This document shows positions 1 to 10,459 of a stretch of DNA of 64,000 nt, piece by piece. The translations under genes and the position numbers were made by a program. The stretch comes from Xanthostigma xanthostigma. Taxonomy: Eukaryota > Arthropoda > Insecta > Raphidioptera > Raphidiidae. The stretch spans positions 14,424,001 through 14,488,000 of the forward strand of contig OY754466.1 of assembly GCA_963575645.1 (NCBI GenBank). Reading direction: 5' to 3'. Within the stretch, counting starts at the first letter, position 1. Every line of letters begins with the position of its first letter. The notes under the pieces are model-generated. The model was not told where the DNA came from. It did not search any database and worked only from the letters and a program-made list of their open reading frames with translations.

Positions 1-223
1 TAAAAATTTAAACCAATTTGGAGTCTCGTGCATTTGACCTTTTGTGTTAAGAACGGGTTGAAATACAAAAATTGCAAACAAAGAAGGTGTGATTTTATCG
101 CATTGTGTTTTTAACTTAGATTTTCCCCTCTGACTATGTCCTTTCTCATACATCATACCTTACAATAGTCAAAATATTGTTTTTTGTACTGAAAAGTAAG
201 CAAGGCTAACAAAAAAGTTTTCT
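1..223. other. AT-rich stretch, nothing recognised
   Basis: No open frame, repeat partner or RNA motif that I can support. Confidence 0.4.
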
Positions 224-377
224 GTAAAGGACCCCGCACAAACCGTATGACATTTGGTTCTCGGTTAAATTGATTTAAAGGTCACTAAGAACAAGTGTTC
301 ATGAGCGCATAGCCAAAAAACCAATAGATTTTTAGCTATAGATATGTTTAGCGAGATTTTAGACATAGGGGATATCC
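224..377. mobile_element. FB-A foldback element, one arm only
   Basis: This matches one arm of a foldback family (FB-A here) whose ends read AAAGGACCCCGCACAAACC. Three fuller copies lie at 3699, 19791 and 32889. Only the outer arm is present, ending near the family's internal GGATATCCA motif, and Penelope-like sequence follows directly. No coding sequence. The family is a non-autonomous DNA transposon by structure; its superfamily is unknown. Confidence 0.7.
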
Positions 378-381
378 AGAT

Positions 382-469
382 ATTCAGAACTGATCTAAAA
401 AAATAATTAATAATTAGTTTCTAAAACTAATTATTAATTAATTTTTATATTTTTTAGATCAGTTCTGAA
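382..469. repeat. Inverted repeat abutting Penelope-like end
   Basis: Two arms of about 40 bases fold back on each other: the left begins TTCAGAACTGATCT and the right ends AGATCAGTTCTGAA. The right arm runs straight into the CTGAAGA box at 465, so the palindrome looks like an inverted duplication of the sequence just upstream of a Penelope-like hammerhead motif. Confidence 0.6.
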
Positions 470-598
470 GAAACTCCAAATCCAGACCGAAACGTTAATG
501 TATTAATTTTTATATTTTTTGTTAATATATTCGTCTGAAAAATTGGTCGATAATTTTATTTATTGAAGAGTTCTAATCAGACGTTAATCAAAAATTTA
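465..598 (+). mobile_element. Penelope-like element end with degenerate hammerhead core
   Basis: The segment has CTGAAGA (465-471), then GAAACG (489-494), then a tail that closely matches the copies at 8792-8938 (reverse) and 9057-9146: TTTTTATATTTTTTGTTAATAT, then TGGTCGATAATTTTATTTATT, then GACGTTAATC. Penelope-like elements are known to carry hammerhead ribozymes in such ends. The bases between the two core boxes do not form the helix seen at 9057, so this copy is probably inactive. Confidence 0.5.
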
Positions 599-897
599 AA
601 TTGCATATCTATATGGCATACACATAAAAAATGCAAACTTGTTTTTTTGGTCAGTGATATAAACAACGAGGCGCCAACGATCTCGCTCGTTGCCTTTCAC
701 CCTGTATTCGGCGGTGTATTTAATATAATGTGTGAGTTCCGATGCCTTGGTGGTTGGTCATCGGTTTGTGTTATTGCGTTGCTTTGCAGCGCCAGCGTTC
801 AGTGTTTCGCCGATACCGAAACCTTTGGTGGCGCTCACAACTCTTTGTTTTATTATAGAGCAAATAAACGAGAAGAAGGTCATTATATACATAGGTT
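599..897 (+). other. GC-richer block with a signal-peptide-like open frame
   Basis: The block is less AT-rich than its flanks. A frame from the Met codon at 729 reads a hydrophobic run (VCVIALLCSASVQC) resembling a signal peptide and stops at 914-916 inside the adjacent hAT element. I see no clear splice donor and do not recognise the protein. It may be chance or a decayed repeat. Confidence 0.15.
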
Positions 898-1480
898 AAG
901 TGATGTGTCCACATGACTCTTTATTGGGAGCTGGCTCCGTGCGCTCCGCTCACTAAAAAGAGTCGCTCAGAGGGAGTCGTTCAAAGGAGCGACACTAGAC
1001 AGTACTCACTACACAAGAGTGCAGATTGTAGAGGTGTGAACTGTCATCATGCATGCTCAGGAGTCACTTAGCATTGCACAGCACAATACACACACTCAAC
1101 TCTGAGCTCATTTTCATATGATTCTGATCTTATATTATTCGCATTTCGGATAAACTATACCTAAGTACAATAAAAGCTTAACAATAATAATGTTTATTGT
1201 TACAATATTATATCCGTCAATGTGAATGGTTTAAGTCACTGTAAACAGTGTGTCTTTCAACATTAAACGACTCAGCAAAGATAACTCCGTACGTGCAAAA
1301 TTCACTAGTGCCTCAGTGGCATGTGCTATGTGCGCTCTGTAAATGTGCGAATGCAACAGTACAGAATAGCTCAGCCAATGGCGCTCGGAGTGAGTAATTC
1401 ACAAAAAAAGAGCGACTCGCTCCGCTCCGAAAGAGGAGTCGTTCATTATGAACGACTCGCTCAGGAGCGACACATCACTA
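898..1480. mobile_element. hAT-like non-autonomous element (hAT-D copy 1)
   Basis: The ends are inverted: AAGTGATGTGTC at 898-909 and GACACATCACTA at 1469-1480. Flanking 8-mers CATAGGTT and TATAGGTG match at 6 of 8 bases, fitting an aged 8-bp hAT duplication. Related copies lie at 35483 and 38643. The subterminal regions carry repeated GAGCGACTC-type motifs that could be transposase-binding sites. No transposase is present. Confidence 0.75.
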
Positions 1481-2268
1481 TATAGGTGACCGGTTATTGC
1501 TCGTATTCCTCTCGGGAGAAGAAACTATGACTAATTTGGAATGATTTAACCTCTATCACTTGGGGGTCGGAAATGCGTCATTTTTTATGATAATGACTGT
1601 TAAGTTAGAGATCCAGTAAGAGGGGGGTTACGAGGGAAACGAGAGGAAGCAAGTGGGCTTAGAACGAGGAAAAAGTGTAAGGATTGTGTTAAATAAAGAA
1701 TTGTAAAAAGAAAGTCTTTCAAGAGTTTAATTTTTGATCTACTAGTGGTTTTTGGGAAGTGACAACAACAAGGTCCTGTCGCAATGAAACTTCTATGAAG
1801 AATTTTTATTTTATTTTGTTTTTTATTTATTGTAAGTTTTAACACACAGCATAAAATCTAACAGTAAATTCCGTGGTTTCAGGCCAAAAAGTAAGAATAA
1901 TTTTTTTTTAATTTTTTAATGTTTAGTGCATACCTTCCGCTAGGTCTTCTTCACTCATTGTCCATTGGATAGTGTGATCTCTGTCATGCTCAAGATGCTA
2001 ATATATTTACTGTCCTTGTTTTGTGTGTGACTATCCCGCAAAAGAATCATGAGTACCGCAATTCGGCATTTAGGGTGTCACTCCATATAAGCTAGACTTA
2101 AATTTCGCAAAAAAATGCACAGAATCAAATTTTTATTCTCTATTTTCAAGATACCAGTGGTCGCCCAGTAGTCTAAATTGGACCGTAATTCATTAAATGT
2201 TTAAATTTCGATGTTATTGAGGCTCTTCTATATGGATTTCTCCTGAATGTATTCTACCTGTGTTAATT
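1481..2268. other. Unassigned AT-rich stretch
   Basis: No gene or repeat partner recognised. Open frames here are short and lack coding character. Confidence 0.4.
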
Positions 2269-2276
2269 CGTACACA

Positions 2277-2663
2277 CAGCGCTGGATTTACACTAGAGGC
2301 AGTCGGGGCTAGTGCCCAGGGCGGCAAATTTCCAGGAGCGGCAAAATTTGGAAATTGGGAAAAAAAATGTTTTCGCGTCACAGAAAATTCTTCGAAAAGT
2401 ATAACCGTGTTGAAAACATTCATAAATACATTTTTTTCAGTCACATGCGTTTGCCTCTGAAAATATCTCGCAATTGATGAGCACTCGTTCTGTTAGAATG
2501 TTTTCTTGTGTAATCCCGTTTGTAACAAAAAGATTTTCGACTATAAACGAATCATTTTATTTATTTGAAAATTGTATACCGAACCTTTACCCCATTTTAT
2601 GTAGGACTTAGGTAATGGGCCCACATTTTTCACGGTGCCCCAGGGCGGCACTTAGGGTAAATC
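2277..2663. mobile_element. hAT-like remnant with exact 8-bp duplication
   Basis: The left end reads CAGCGCTGGATTTAC and the right end, reversed, reads GATTTACCCTAAGTGCCGCC. Both sides carry the GGGCGGCA motif typical of a widespread hAT family. CGTACACA occurs at 2269-2276 and again at 2664-2671. The right terminus lacks the outermost CAGCGCTG, so either it ends early or the duplication is partly coincidental. Confidence 0.6.
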
Positions 2664-2671
2664 CGTACACA

Positions 2672-3698
2672 TCGTGATGAAACATATTATTGTGCATTTT
2701 CCCTCATTATAACGAAGAGAACGATGTATGTTTCATTACACTATTTTTTTTTCTTCCCGTATGTATATATAGTCATAGATGAACATAAAACTTCAACAAC
2801 TTTCTCTATGGGCTATGGGCGGAGTTACAAATTTTTCGATGCGAGCGTTTGTGGTGAGCACTAAGGGAAACTTCAACCTCAAATTTTCCGTATGTCAGTG
2901 AGCAATGTTTATTAAAAGTGAAAATAGTTATAATTTCATGAAGTTTTTTAATTACAAAGAAAACATAGGAAAACTAAGCAATCTGGAAATGCTTGTTGTG
3001 TTTCGGGCTGTTGCGCTGATGGCGATTTAAGTAAAATAAAGACCATTGGCGCCCTAATTTGACGTTCCGCTGTAAGTGTAAACAAATTAACATCAGTTTT
3101 TCTTATTACATTTTTTTGACACATCATGGCCAACTAAAGTTTTTTGACTTATCACCTTAGAAACATGTCGCAATTTCCATAAAAAGTGAGTTCAATAATT
3201 CTCTATTACCCACTAGCGGCACTAGTAGGGTCTAAGTAGTTAGTTGCCATATTTTTGAGAGAACTTCTGGGCGACGATCCATGAAGTTCTGGCTTTGTGT
3301 TATAATAAAATTAATGTTCGTTTGGTCAGCCCATCGATAACAAAGACTTTTTTCGTCTGGAGTCATCATCATTTATATTTTTGGTTTGGCACGATTGTCA
3401 ATGCTTTAAAAAGCCGACAAATTCTGACGCGTACATTTTTTCTGTTATTTATTTTACGTCGCACCAATCATTTCTGCTAAGGGATGGCATTCTTAGATTA
3501 TGTAGTACATAACGCGTGTAAAATCGACCCCCACCTCTAAATTGCATTAGGTACACCAGTTGAAGAAAGAATGCAGTAGCGTAGAAACGGGGAATTTTTA
3601 AGGGTGAATTTTTGAAGTAAAACTTCAAAGGACACGTTTTGTTAATTTTGCGAAGTGATTTGCCGTTATGAAAAAATGTGACGTTTTACACATACAAC
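2672..3698. other. Unassigned AT-rich stretch
   Basis: A reverse frame at 2948-3133 shows no domain I can name. The rest lacks repeats shared with the window. Confidence 0.4.
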
Positions 3699-4226
3699 AA
3701 AGGACCCCGCACTAACCTTATAGGATTTGGTTCTCCGTTAAATTGATCAAAAATAGTTTTATTTTATAGCTTAAAGGTCACTAAGAGAAAATGTCCATTG
3801 GCGCATAGCCTAAAAGCCAATAGATTTTTAGCTACAGATATGTTTAGCGCGATATTAGATATAGGGGATTCGCAATCTAAAAAAATCCTAAGCTCTAAAA
3901 ATATGTTTTCGAGTGTACTGAATCCGAATATGACATTATTATTTTATACAGGGTGACACCTTCCAACATTACCTAGTTTTTGACTATTTTTATATTTTTT
4001 TAAAAAAGCGCAAAAGTTGAACATGAAACATGTTTGTGAATTCAATGGATTATTATCTCTCTAGATCTATAATCTCGCTAAACATATCTGTAGCTAAAAA
4101 TCTATTGGTATTTAGGCTATGCGCCCATCGACACTTATACTTAGTGACCTTTAAACTATAAAATAAAACAATTTTTTATCAATTTAACCAAGAACCAAAT
4201 TCCATAAGGTTTGTGCGGGATCCTTT
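3699..4226. mobile_element. FB-A foldback element, complete copy
   Basis: Two arms of nearly 200 bases are inverted around a centre holding TACAGGGTGACACC (near 3948). The left arm starts AAAGGACCCCGCACTAACC and the right arm ends GGTTTGTGCGGGATCCTTT. The whole copy could form one long hairpin. It has no coding capacity and no clear target duplication. Confidence 0.8.
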
Positions 4227-4793
4227 TTACAAAAAATATTTAGGGGATGTAGGATAAAAATACACGCTTGGGTATTCCCAAATACATTTGTAAATGTAAA
4301 TATTGTAAAATTATAGACACTCGATAGCACAGCTGTTATTATTATTTGTCTTAAAATATGTACGTCTGCGGCAGGCTTAAGGGAAAGCAAATGGACAATA
4401 TCCGCATTTGCGCCATAAAATACAATCTTATTAAGGGTTCTTTTACAAGATTAACTTTGACGAATAAAAATATTTTAGTGAACGAAAATCCTTACATTTT
4501 GATAATAAAAATGTAAGGTAAAAAGTTTTCCGAACGGCTTGCGAAAGTTTTTGAACTTTTCAAGTAGTTTCCTAAAGAAATCTAGTTATACAAGAAGTAT
4601 GATGTTAAGTAATTTTTATTCTTTTAGTAGCCAGTTATATGTCAGAGATACATATAACTACTAAGCTATAAGATGTAACAAAATATTCAGACATACTTCA
4701 ACCCGACGAATATTTTGTTATACCTAGCGTTGCCAAGCGGCCGATTAAAGTCGGATATTGTTAGGTTTCTTAAATGCTTGTTCGGTCAAATTA
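4227..4793. other. Unassigned AT-rich stretch
   Basis: Contains short local inverted repeats (TACATTTTGATAATAAAAATGTA near 4494; CAAAATATTC against GAATATTTTG at 4679-4717) but nothing assignable to a gene or family. Confidence 0.4.
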
Positions 4794-5821
4794 AGGCCGC
4801 TGCACACGAGGCTGGTTTTGTCACAAGAATTACTGCCAGGACTTGTGCAGGCTAGCGTGCTGGCTACGAGAATTGAAATGACGTAACTGCCGGCTCGCGT
4901 GCGAGGTCACAAGATAAATTTCAAAAATAGAACCCGGGCTATATTTCTTGCTTGTTCGTCTACTTGTTTTGAGCACGTACCAGTCAGAAAACAGTATCTT
5001 GTCACGTGATCTACATGAACAATCGTTCACAAACAAACACGGCGTCATAGCGTGTGTTCTGTTCAGAGACAATAAATTCCACTTTTGTTAACATTCTATC
5101 ACTGCGCGCGCACCAAACCCATCTACAAATCAAGCTTCAGTACTTGCATCGTGTAAAGCGAACACATAAAAGTATTCACCAAAACCAGCGCTACAGCACG
5201 CTTGAAATATAGCAGCAAGATCTAGCGGCACACGAAGCTGCTAAATTTGACCGCTAGTTTTCCAGCGCTGGTTTTCTTGATAACTTTTATGTGGTCGCTT
5301 CACACGATGCGTCTTCTTAAGCTTGTTTTGTAGACGGGTTTGGTGCGCGCGCAGTGACAGTTCGAATGATCAGAGAGTAGAACGTGCCTGTTGTCTGAAC
5401 AAATGAAGAAATCACGACGCCGTTTTGGTTTGTGGGTCCACGTGACAAAAAACTGTTTTATGATTGGTTCTTGCTCAAAACAAGCAAGAAAAAAGCCCCG
5501 GTTCTAATTTAAAAATCCATCCTGTAGCCTCGCACGTAAGCAAGTATATTGACTTCATTAATAAGAATCGCAGAATTGTGGACAAAAAGTTCTTTATTCA
5601 ATGTACGACGTTTCGTCTATAAATTTATAGACGAAACGTCGTACATTGAATAAAGAACTTTTTGTCCACAATCCTGCAATTCTTATTAATAATTGTATCG
5701 ATGGACACGATTTCTAATATATATATTGACTTCATTTCCAGCCTCGCGTAGCCAGCCTGGCGGCCAGCAGAAGTCCTAGCAGCGTTTCTAGCGGCAAAAC
5801 CAGCCTCGTGTGTAACAGCCT
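4794..5821. mobile_element. PIF/Harbinger-like MITE (PIF-E copy 1)
   Basis: The terminal inverted repeat begins AGGCCGCTGCACACGAGG. Both sides are flanked by TTA (4791-4793 and 5822-5824), the 3-bp TWA duplication of PIF/Harbinger. Copy 2 at 62628-63065 has the same ends and the same TTA flanks. Large parts of the interior are themselves inverted. A 162-base palindromic insert splits it at 5560-5721. No transposase remains; mobilisation would have needed a relative such as the relic at 39124-39290. Confidence 0.8.
5545..5736. mobile_element. Palindromic insertion with 15-bp duplication, Penelope-like
   Basis: The 15-mer TATATTGACTTCATT occurs at 5545-5559 and 5722-5736 and brackets a 162-base insert. 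The first 130 bases of the insert are a near-perfect palindrome centred at 5624/5625. Each arm carries GACGAAACGTC next to a hairpin, resembling the GAAACGTC boundary of the Penelope-like ends at 9081. Long variable target duplications and inverted 5' pieces are known for Penelope-like insertions, so I infer a short inverted Penelope-type copy. Confidence 0.55.
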
Positions 5822-5832
5822 TTAGTATAGAC

Positions 5833-6173
5833 CGGCCATACTCAAAGTGTGCTCCGCGGAACCCTAGTGTTCTATACCGCCGCCGATAGGTATCTACTTG
5901 TGTGAGCGCAGTCCCTTTGATAAAAGCCACCCCTGAGATTAGGCGCTATAGTTATGAACAAAACATAAAGTCGAGAATTGCTTGCACTGTCAATTTGTAT
6001 TTTTTATTTTTATTTCGGATTATAATACTATTAATAAGTAACTGTTACATTGTCCTCGTATTATGCTTATTAATAAAGAATGCATATAAAGACATTTTTG
6101 TTTTATTGAGGGTTTCGTCAAGTATTTCGCTTTCCAAAAGGGTTCCGTCACCAAAAAAGTTTGAGAACCGCTG
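5833..6173. mobile_element. hAT MITE with exact 8-bp duplication
   Basis: GTATAGAC occurs exactly at 5825-5832 and 6174-6181. The right end, reversed, reads CAGCGGTTCTCAAAC and leads into GACGGAACCC, a widely shared hAT terminus; the left end has diverged to CGGCCATACTCAAAG with GCGGAACCC inside. It lies 12 bases from the PIF-like element ending at 5821. Non-coding. Confidence 0.85.
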
Positions 6174-6680
6174 GTATAGACTATAGATTATAGTTAATAA
6201 AATGTTTGTTGTTAAGTGTCCGGGTTTGTTATACAAAATGTCTGGTTAAACTAGCTAGTAAATCCGGCTTTCTGATTTTTACACCCTAGATAGATATGTA
6301 TTTCGCCCCCGAACAACACGCCACTGCCTATTTATGTTGCATTCTACGAAACACATCATCAACAAAGTCATCGTGAGAATTCCACCCCTGAAAAGTTTGA
6401 ACAACTGACGGTCAGGCTGTATAATATGCTGGATGGTGCTTCACTCTGGGACTCCTTGCGTTTTGTATTTTTGTCATGGCTATAAATGTTCGATTTGACA
6501 TTTCAATTGTTTCAATCAAATTCAAAATCATTGACGGAAGGCAATCGATTTTTTGTTTTTAACTGTTAAACTGGACATCATCTGTGCCAAAGATTCATAC
6601 ACATTATACTTTACAAATACTACATAAGCGGCACACTATGCGTTAGACTGATTTTTGTTTTACATTTCCAAAAAACAAAA
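6174..6680. other. Unassigned stretch with a possible hAT scrap
   Basis: GAACAACACGCCACTG near 6314 resembles a hAT terminus but has no partner. Nothing else recognised. Confidence 0.3.
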
Positions 6681-6685
6681 CTTTA

Positions 6686-6990
6686 CAAAAAAAGCTCTTT
6701 ATCTAGATCGCGGCTAATAAAACTCTAGAAAGATTTTAACTTTTCTCGAAATTTTTTAGTGTCAAAACTTGTGTTAAAAATCATTTTATTTAGGTACAAA
6801 AAAAGCGGTTTATCTAGACCGCGTGTTAATAGAACTCTAAAAAGAATTTAACTTTTTCGAAATTTTTGAATTTTGAAAATATTTCTGCACTCATGTTAAA
6901 AATCATTTTACAAGAAAATTTCATAGGGAAAAAGAATTAGTCTATTCTGCGTATTACCAGAACTGTAAAAAATTCCTTTTTACTTTTTTT
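6686..6990. repeat. Degenerate tandem repeat, period about 111
   Basis: Two units share TTTATCTAGA(T/C)CGCG, TAATA.AACTCTA and TTTAACTTTT, at 6699 and 6810. A third, weaker unit lies near 6935. Non-coding. Confidence 0.55.
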
Positions 6991-7321
6991 GTGAATATTT
7001 TTTTTATATTTTGTCGGAGTTCTAATAGCACGCGCTGTAGTTTTGCATTTTTTCTTAATACATTTTTTTATTGCTCTGAATGCTTGGCTTGTGCGAGGTT
7101 TAAAATTTAGAAATTGCATTATTTTATTTAGATTTTTTTTCAAAACTTAGTGAGTATACTCTAGAAGTATTTGACGTGCTATAAGAGCTCTTAATTTTTT
7201 TTTAACATTGCAATGTCAAGTTCACACCCGTGATATGTTGATTTTTTTAATAAATAAACATCAACAAGTATCAGGATTATCTAGGCCTAGTTACAATTAA
7301 TATTTTAAATTATTTTTTATC
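6991..7321. other. Unassigned AT-rich stretch
   Basis: Nothing recognised. Confidence 0.4.
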
Positions 7322-7766
7322 ATTCCAATCCACAAGTGGGGAATGGTACTACTTATAGTTTTGATCAAAAATTAATTTTCAAAAATTTACATCTTTTCGT
7401 TTTGGGATCCTCCAAATCCAAAAAATATATTTTTTAAAAAAACTCTGTGCGTCTGTTAGTCAGTGAGCATGATACAGGTTACACGAATATATACGGGTTA
7501 AATTAAATTAAATATTTTGGGAGGATGTTTGATACGTAAATATGAAAAAAATATTTAAATTTTTAAATAACGGTTTACTATTCTATTTATTTTTTCAAGA
7601 AAGTTCCGTTACAAATTTTTATCTTCATTTTTATTGAATATCATTGCCCGCGTCACCGCACGCGATATCAGAAATTTTATTTTTTTTATTATACTAGGTA
7701 TATCAAATGTCAACATTTTGAAGTTTGAATGGTCCCTTCGCCCAATTGGCTGGAATGTTTTTCATG
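7322..7766 (+). mobile_element. EL-B element, internally shortened copy
   Basis: EL-B is a family of about 700 bases seen at 7322, 9147, 48974 (reverse), 49602 and 53247 (reverse). It starts near ATTCCAACC-ACAAGTGGGGAATGG and ends near GGTCCCGCCGCCCAATTGGC-TGGAAT, so its tips form a short ATTCCAaCC inverted repeat. This copy keeps both ends but lacks most of the middle, including the GGCGCATGCGC segment. Non-coding; class not assigned. Confidence 0.65.
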
Positions 7767-8640
7767 AAGTTGACAAGTTAACCAATAGACGCTGATAGAT
7801 GTTGAGCGTCTGTAATCAACAATTTAATCTTTGACACACTCAGCAGTTTTCCGATTTGTACTTGAGAAATGAAACCATAGCATACGCCATATAAACAACG
7901 GGCGACGACGTATATAAAGTACAAAGTTCTTGAAAAAATTACTAAAAATCTTTACATAAGCGTTTTTGCCTTTAGGGCAACTGCCATGTATCTAAAGATT
8001 CGTAGAAAAAATTAATAGTTAAAAAAAACCAGTTCAGTTATCTTTTTTTATTCGGTTTGATTTGATATACACCTGTCTCACTTTAGACGGCTGAGCAGTT
8101 TTGTTAAATTAGAAACATCCCTTAATTCACCATCACATACACACATGGCATCTGACACACGGAGGGAGGGTGGAATGTTATAAAAAATATAACATTCAAG
8201 GTAACGGGATTTTATATTAAACTACATAGTTTATAGCGCCATGGATTCTAATATTTTATACATTTATATCACGCCATGGCCTGATAACCCAACCGACAAC
8301 AGCTGAAAGAACTCTGGAGAACGTTTTTAAAATAGAAGAAAACTGTGCAAATGTTTCTAGGGTTGTCGAAAGTTATTTCTTTTATGTTTTTAAATTAATT
8401 GAAGTTCTACTCCGAGAACTGATTAAAAATGTCAAATTGATTTTCAACGATAACATATAGCATTCGGTATCCCGTCAGTTCATTGCACGACAATTTCATT
8501 GCTACGACAATTTCTCGTAGAATATTCTATTTTCATGATTCTCTAACTTTGGCCCTTACTAACAACTACTAAGAAACAATTTTATTTCTGTAAATTTGCA
8601 TAAAATTTTTGGCTACAGGTTTAACATTTGGTGAATTCAT
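7767..8640. other. Unassigned AT-rich stretch
   Basis: Nothing recognised apart from short AT-rich direct repeats. Confidence 0.4.
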
Positions 8641-8671
8641 TTATTTTTTTTTTTTTTTTTTTTTTTTATTT
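8641..8671. repeat. Poly(T) tract
   Basis: A run of about 27 T residues. It could be the poly(A) tail of a reverse-strand retroposon, but no body is identifiable beside it. Confidence 0.7.
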
Positions 8672-8791
8672 AGAGAAAAAAAAATGCGCTCGACTACTCA
8701 GGTCATTAGCACATAATATTATAAAAATAGGTTACAAAGTGTATGTTATGGATCATTTATTTTATTTTTACTATTATAGATAATACAAATC

Positions 8792-8938
8792 TTTGATTAA
8801 CGTCTGAATAGAACTCTTGAAATAAATAAAATTGTCGACCAATTTTTTCAGACCATATATTGACAAAAAATAATAAAAATACAAATCAATATAACACAAG
8901 ATGACGTTTCGATCCGGATTTGGATACGGAAAATTTAA
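8792..8938 (-). mobile_element. Penelope-like element end, reverse copy
   Basis: Read on the minus strand, it has ATCCAAATCC, GGATCGAAACGTC and then the tail shared with 465-598, ending GACGTTAATCAAAG. The CTGAAGA box of the hammerhead core is not preserved. It faces the plus-strand copy at 9057, so the pair forms a large inverted repeat. Confidence 0.6.
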
Positions 8939-9044
8939 GTAATAAATATTTATGATATGTATTATTTTGAAATAATATTTTGCTTTTTCAAATAATTTTT
9001 TCTTTATGGGCACTTTGATATCCATGACTACGTATTATAAATTT

Positions 9045-9146
9045 TTTTAGATATTTCTGAAGAAGATCCAAATCCGGATCGAAACGTCATCTTGTGTTAT
9101 ATTGATTTGTATTTTTATTATTTTTTGTCAATATATGATCTGAGAA
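9045..9146 (+). mobile_element. Penelope-like element end, forward copy
   Basis: This is the best-preserved hammerhead-like copy. Its tail matches 8846-8925 in reverse over about 80 bases and is cut at 9146, where EL-B begins. The two opposed copies share the GAAACGTCATCTTGTG segment. Confidence 0.6.
9057..9088 (+). ncRNA. Hammerhead-ribozyme-like motif
   Basis: The order is CTGAAGA (9057-9063, fits CUGANGA), A9064, GATCC (9065-9069) pairing perfectly with GGATC (9076-9080) across loop AAATCC, GAAA (9081-9084), then CGTC, whose GTC fits a cleavage triplet. ACGT after the GAA box is self-complementary, as in hammerheads that act as dimers. Against activity, A9064 is an extra unpaired base between the core box and helix II, and helix I is weak (AGAT at 9049-9052 can pair with ATCT at 9089-9092 only across a bulge). 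Confidence 0.4.
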
Positions 9147-9790
9147 ACCGTTCCAACCGACAAGTGGGGAATGGTAGGTACCTACTACTTTAGATCAAAA
9201 ATCACTTTTCAAAATTTTAAAATATCTTTTAGTTTTGAGGTCACCTGAATCCAAAACACATATTTTTGGAAAAACTCGGTGCGTGTGTTTATCTGTTTGC
9301 CTCTGAGCACGATACAGGTCAAACGGATAAGCGGATTGAAAGTTGAAACCTTTCTGGGAGAATGTTTGGTATGCAAATATGCAGAGCCCTATTGTTTTTT
9401 TTTTTGGAAAATCGACGCATGCGCAGAAGACATATATGCTATAACTGTGTTTTTATGTAATGATGGTATACGTTTCATAACGGCTTATTATTTTATTTAT
9501 TTTTTCAAGAAAGTTTTGTTAAAAGTTTTTTTTTCTAAACTTCATAATTTCAGAAATATTTTGAAAATAAAAAAAACAGCTGTTCATTTGTTTTGTAGAT
9601 CTGTCAGAAGTAAACTAGTTAAGCATGCTTTGATTAGTTTTTACGTGACGTGGAACATATTATGTAGGTAACCATGACAACGAATAACAAATATCATATT
9701 GAATACTAACTATTACCCGCGTCACCTCACAAAATATCAGAAATGCTATTTTCTTCATTATATACTACCTATATCAAATGTCAACATTTA
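9147..9790 (+). mobile_element. EL-B element, long copy
   Basis: It starts GTTCCAACCGACAAGTGGGG and carries the family's GTGCGTGTGTTTATCTGTTT, GGATAAGCGGATTGAAA and GACGCATGCGCAGAAGA motifs, ending near ATATCAAATGTCAACATTT. The open frame at 9279-9671 lies wholly inside the repeat and is not gene-like. The element cuts off the Penelope-like end before it, so it is the younger insertion. Confidence 0.7.
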
Positions 9791-10192
9791 TAATTAAGTT
9801 TTTTTGTACCCTGTAAATATGAAAAACACACTAAAACGAGCGGTTTTTGTATACACGCAAAATATTAACTATTACAAAGCAAGATACATTTACATAAAAA
9901 TACGACACTATAAATTATTTTTTATTTCATTTTCTTAAATTGTCAAATAAAACTACCAATACGAGTTTTTTTTAGTTTACTCGGTTTATTATTTTATTTA
10001 TATGTTTCTGCGTGTTTACGAATTTCATTTAAAATTTCAATAGCTGTTTAAAATTCTTCAAAACCAATTAAAAAAATGTATTCAGAAAACATACTTCACT
10101 AATTATTTATTTAGAAAATGTATTAGTTTATATATATTTTATGGAAATTTTAGGGTTGATCGTTAACTTTTATTTATTTACTTATAAGACAA
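9791..10192. other. Unassigned AT-rich stretch
   Basis: Nothing recognised. Confidence 0.4.
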
Positions 10193-10459
10193 CTAGCGGT
10201 CAGTCCCGGTTTCACCCGGATGCGATAGATATAGCTTTGAGCAAATTCTACCAAATTTGCATCTGAACTATTTATTAGCATTGAGTAATTCTATCAGACG
10301 TCGTTAAATGTTACTAAACAGTTTTTTTGAGAAAACACTGTATAATTTTGTACAAAAACTATCCTATAGCGTAAGTTGCACCATGCAAGACACATTTACA
10401 AATTTCATTAAAATCGGTTCAGTGGTTTCGGAGATTTATTGTGACACGAGAATTATAGA
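10193..10459 (-). mobile_element. Non-autonomous Helitron (Hel-2), reverse copy
   Basis: Read on the minus strand, it begins A|TCTATAATTCTCGTGTC (10459 inwards) and ends GGGTGAAACC-GGGACTGACCGCTAG|T at 10193. Helitrons start TC, end CTAG and insert between A and T, all seen here. The interior matches copies at 23425-23803, 44158 and 46446, including GGTTCAGTGGTTTCGGAGAT (written here on the plus strand). No Rep/helicase sequence. Confidence 0.85.

Noticed and set aside
563-916. 117-codon plus-strand frame as a secreted protein gene
   Set aside because: The signal-peptide-like run is suggestive, but the annotated start codon is in the Penelope-like tail, the end is in a hAT element and no donor site is clear; kept only as a low-confidence note.
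2948-3133. THAP-like zinc-finger relic on the minus strand
   Set aside because: A few residues resemble THAP spacing, but the required cysteine-histidine pattern is not present.
5625-5930. 101-codon minus-strand frame
   Set aside because: Crosses three mobile elements (palindromic insert, PIF-E, hAT); composition is not coherent.
9279-9671. 130-codon plus-strand open frame
   Set aside because: Lies entirely in EL-B; other copies of EL-B do not keep the frame open.
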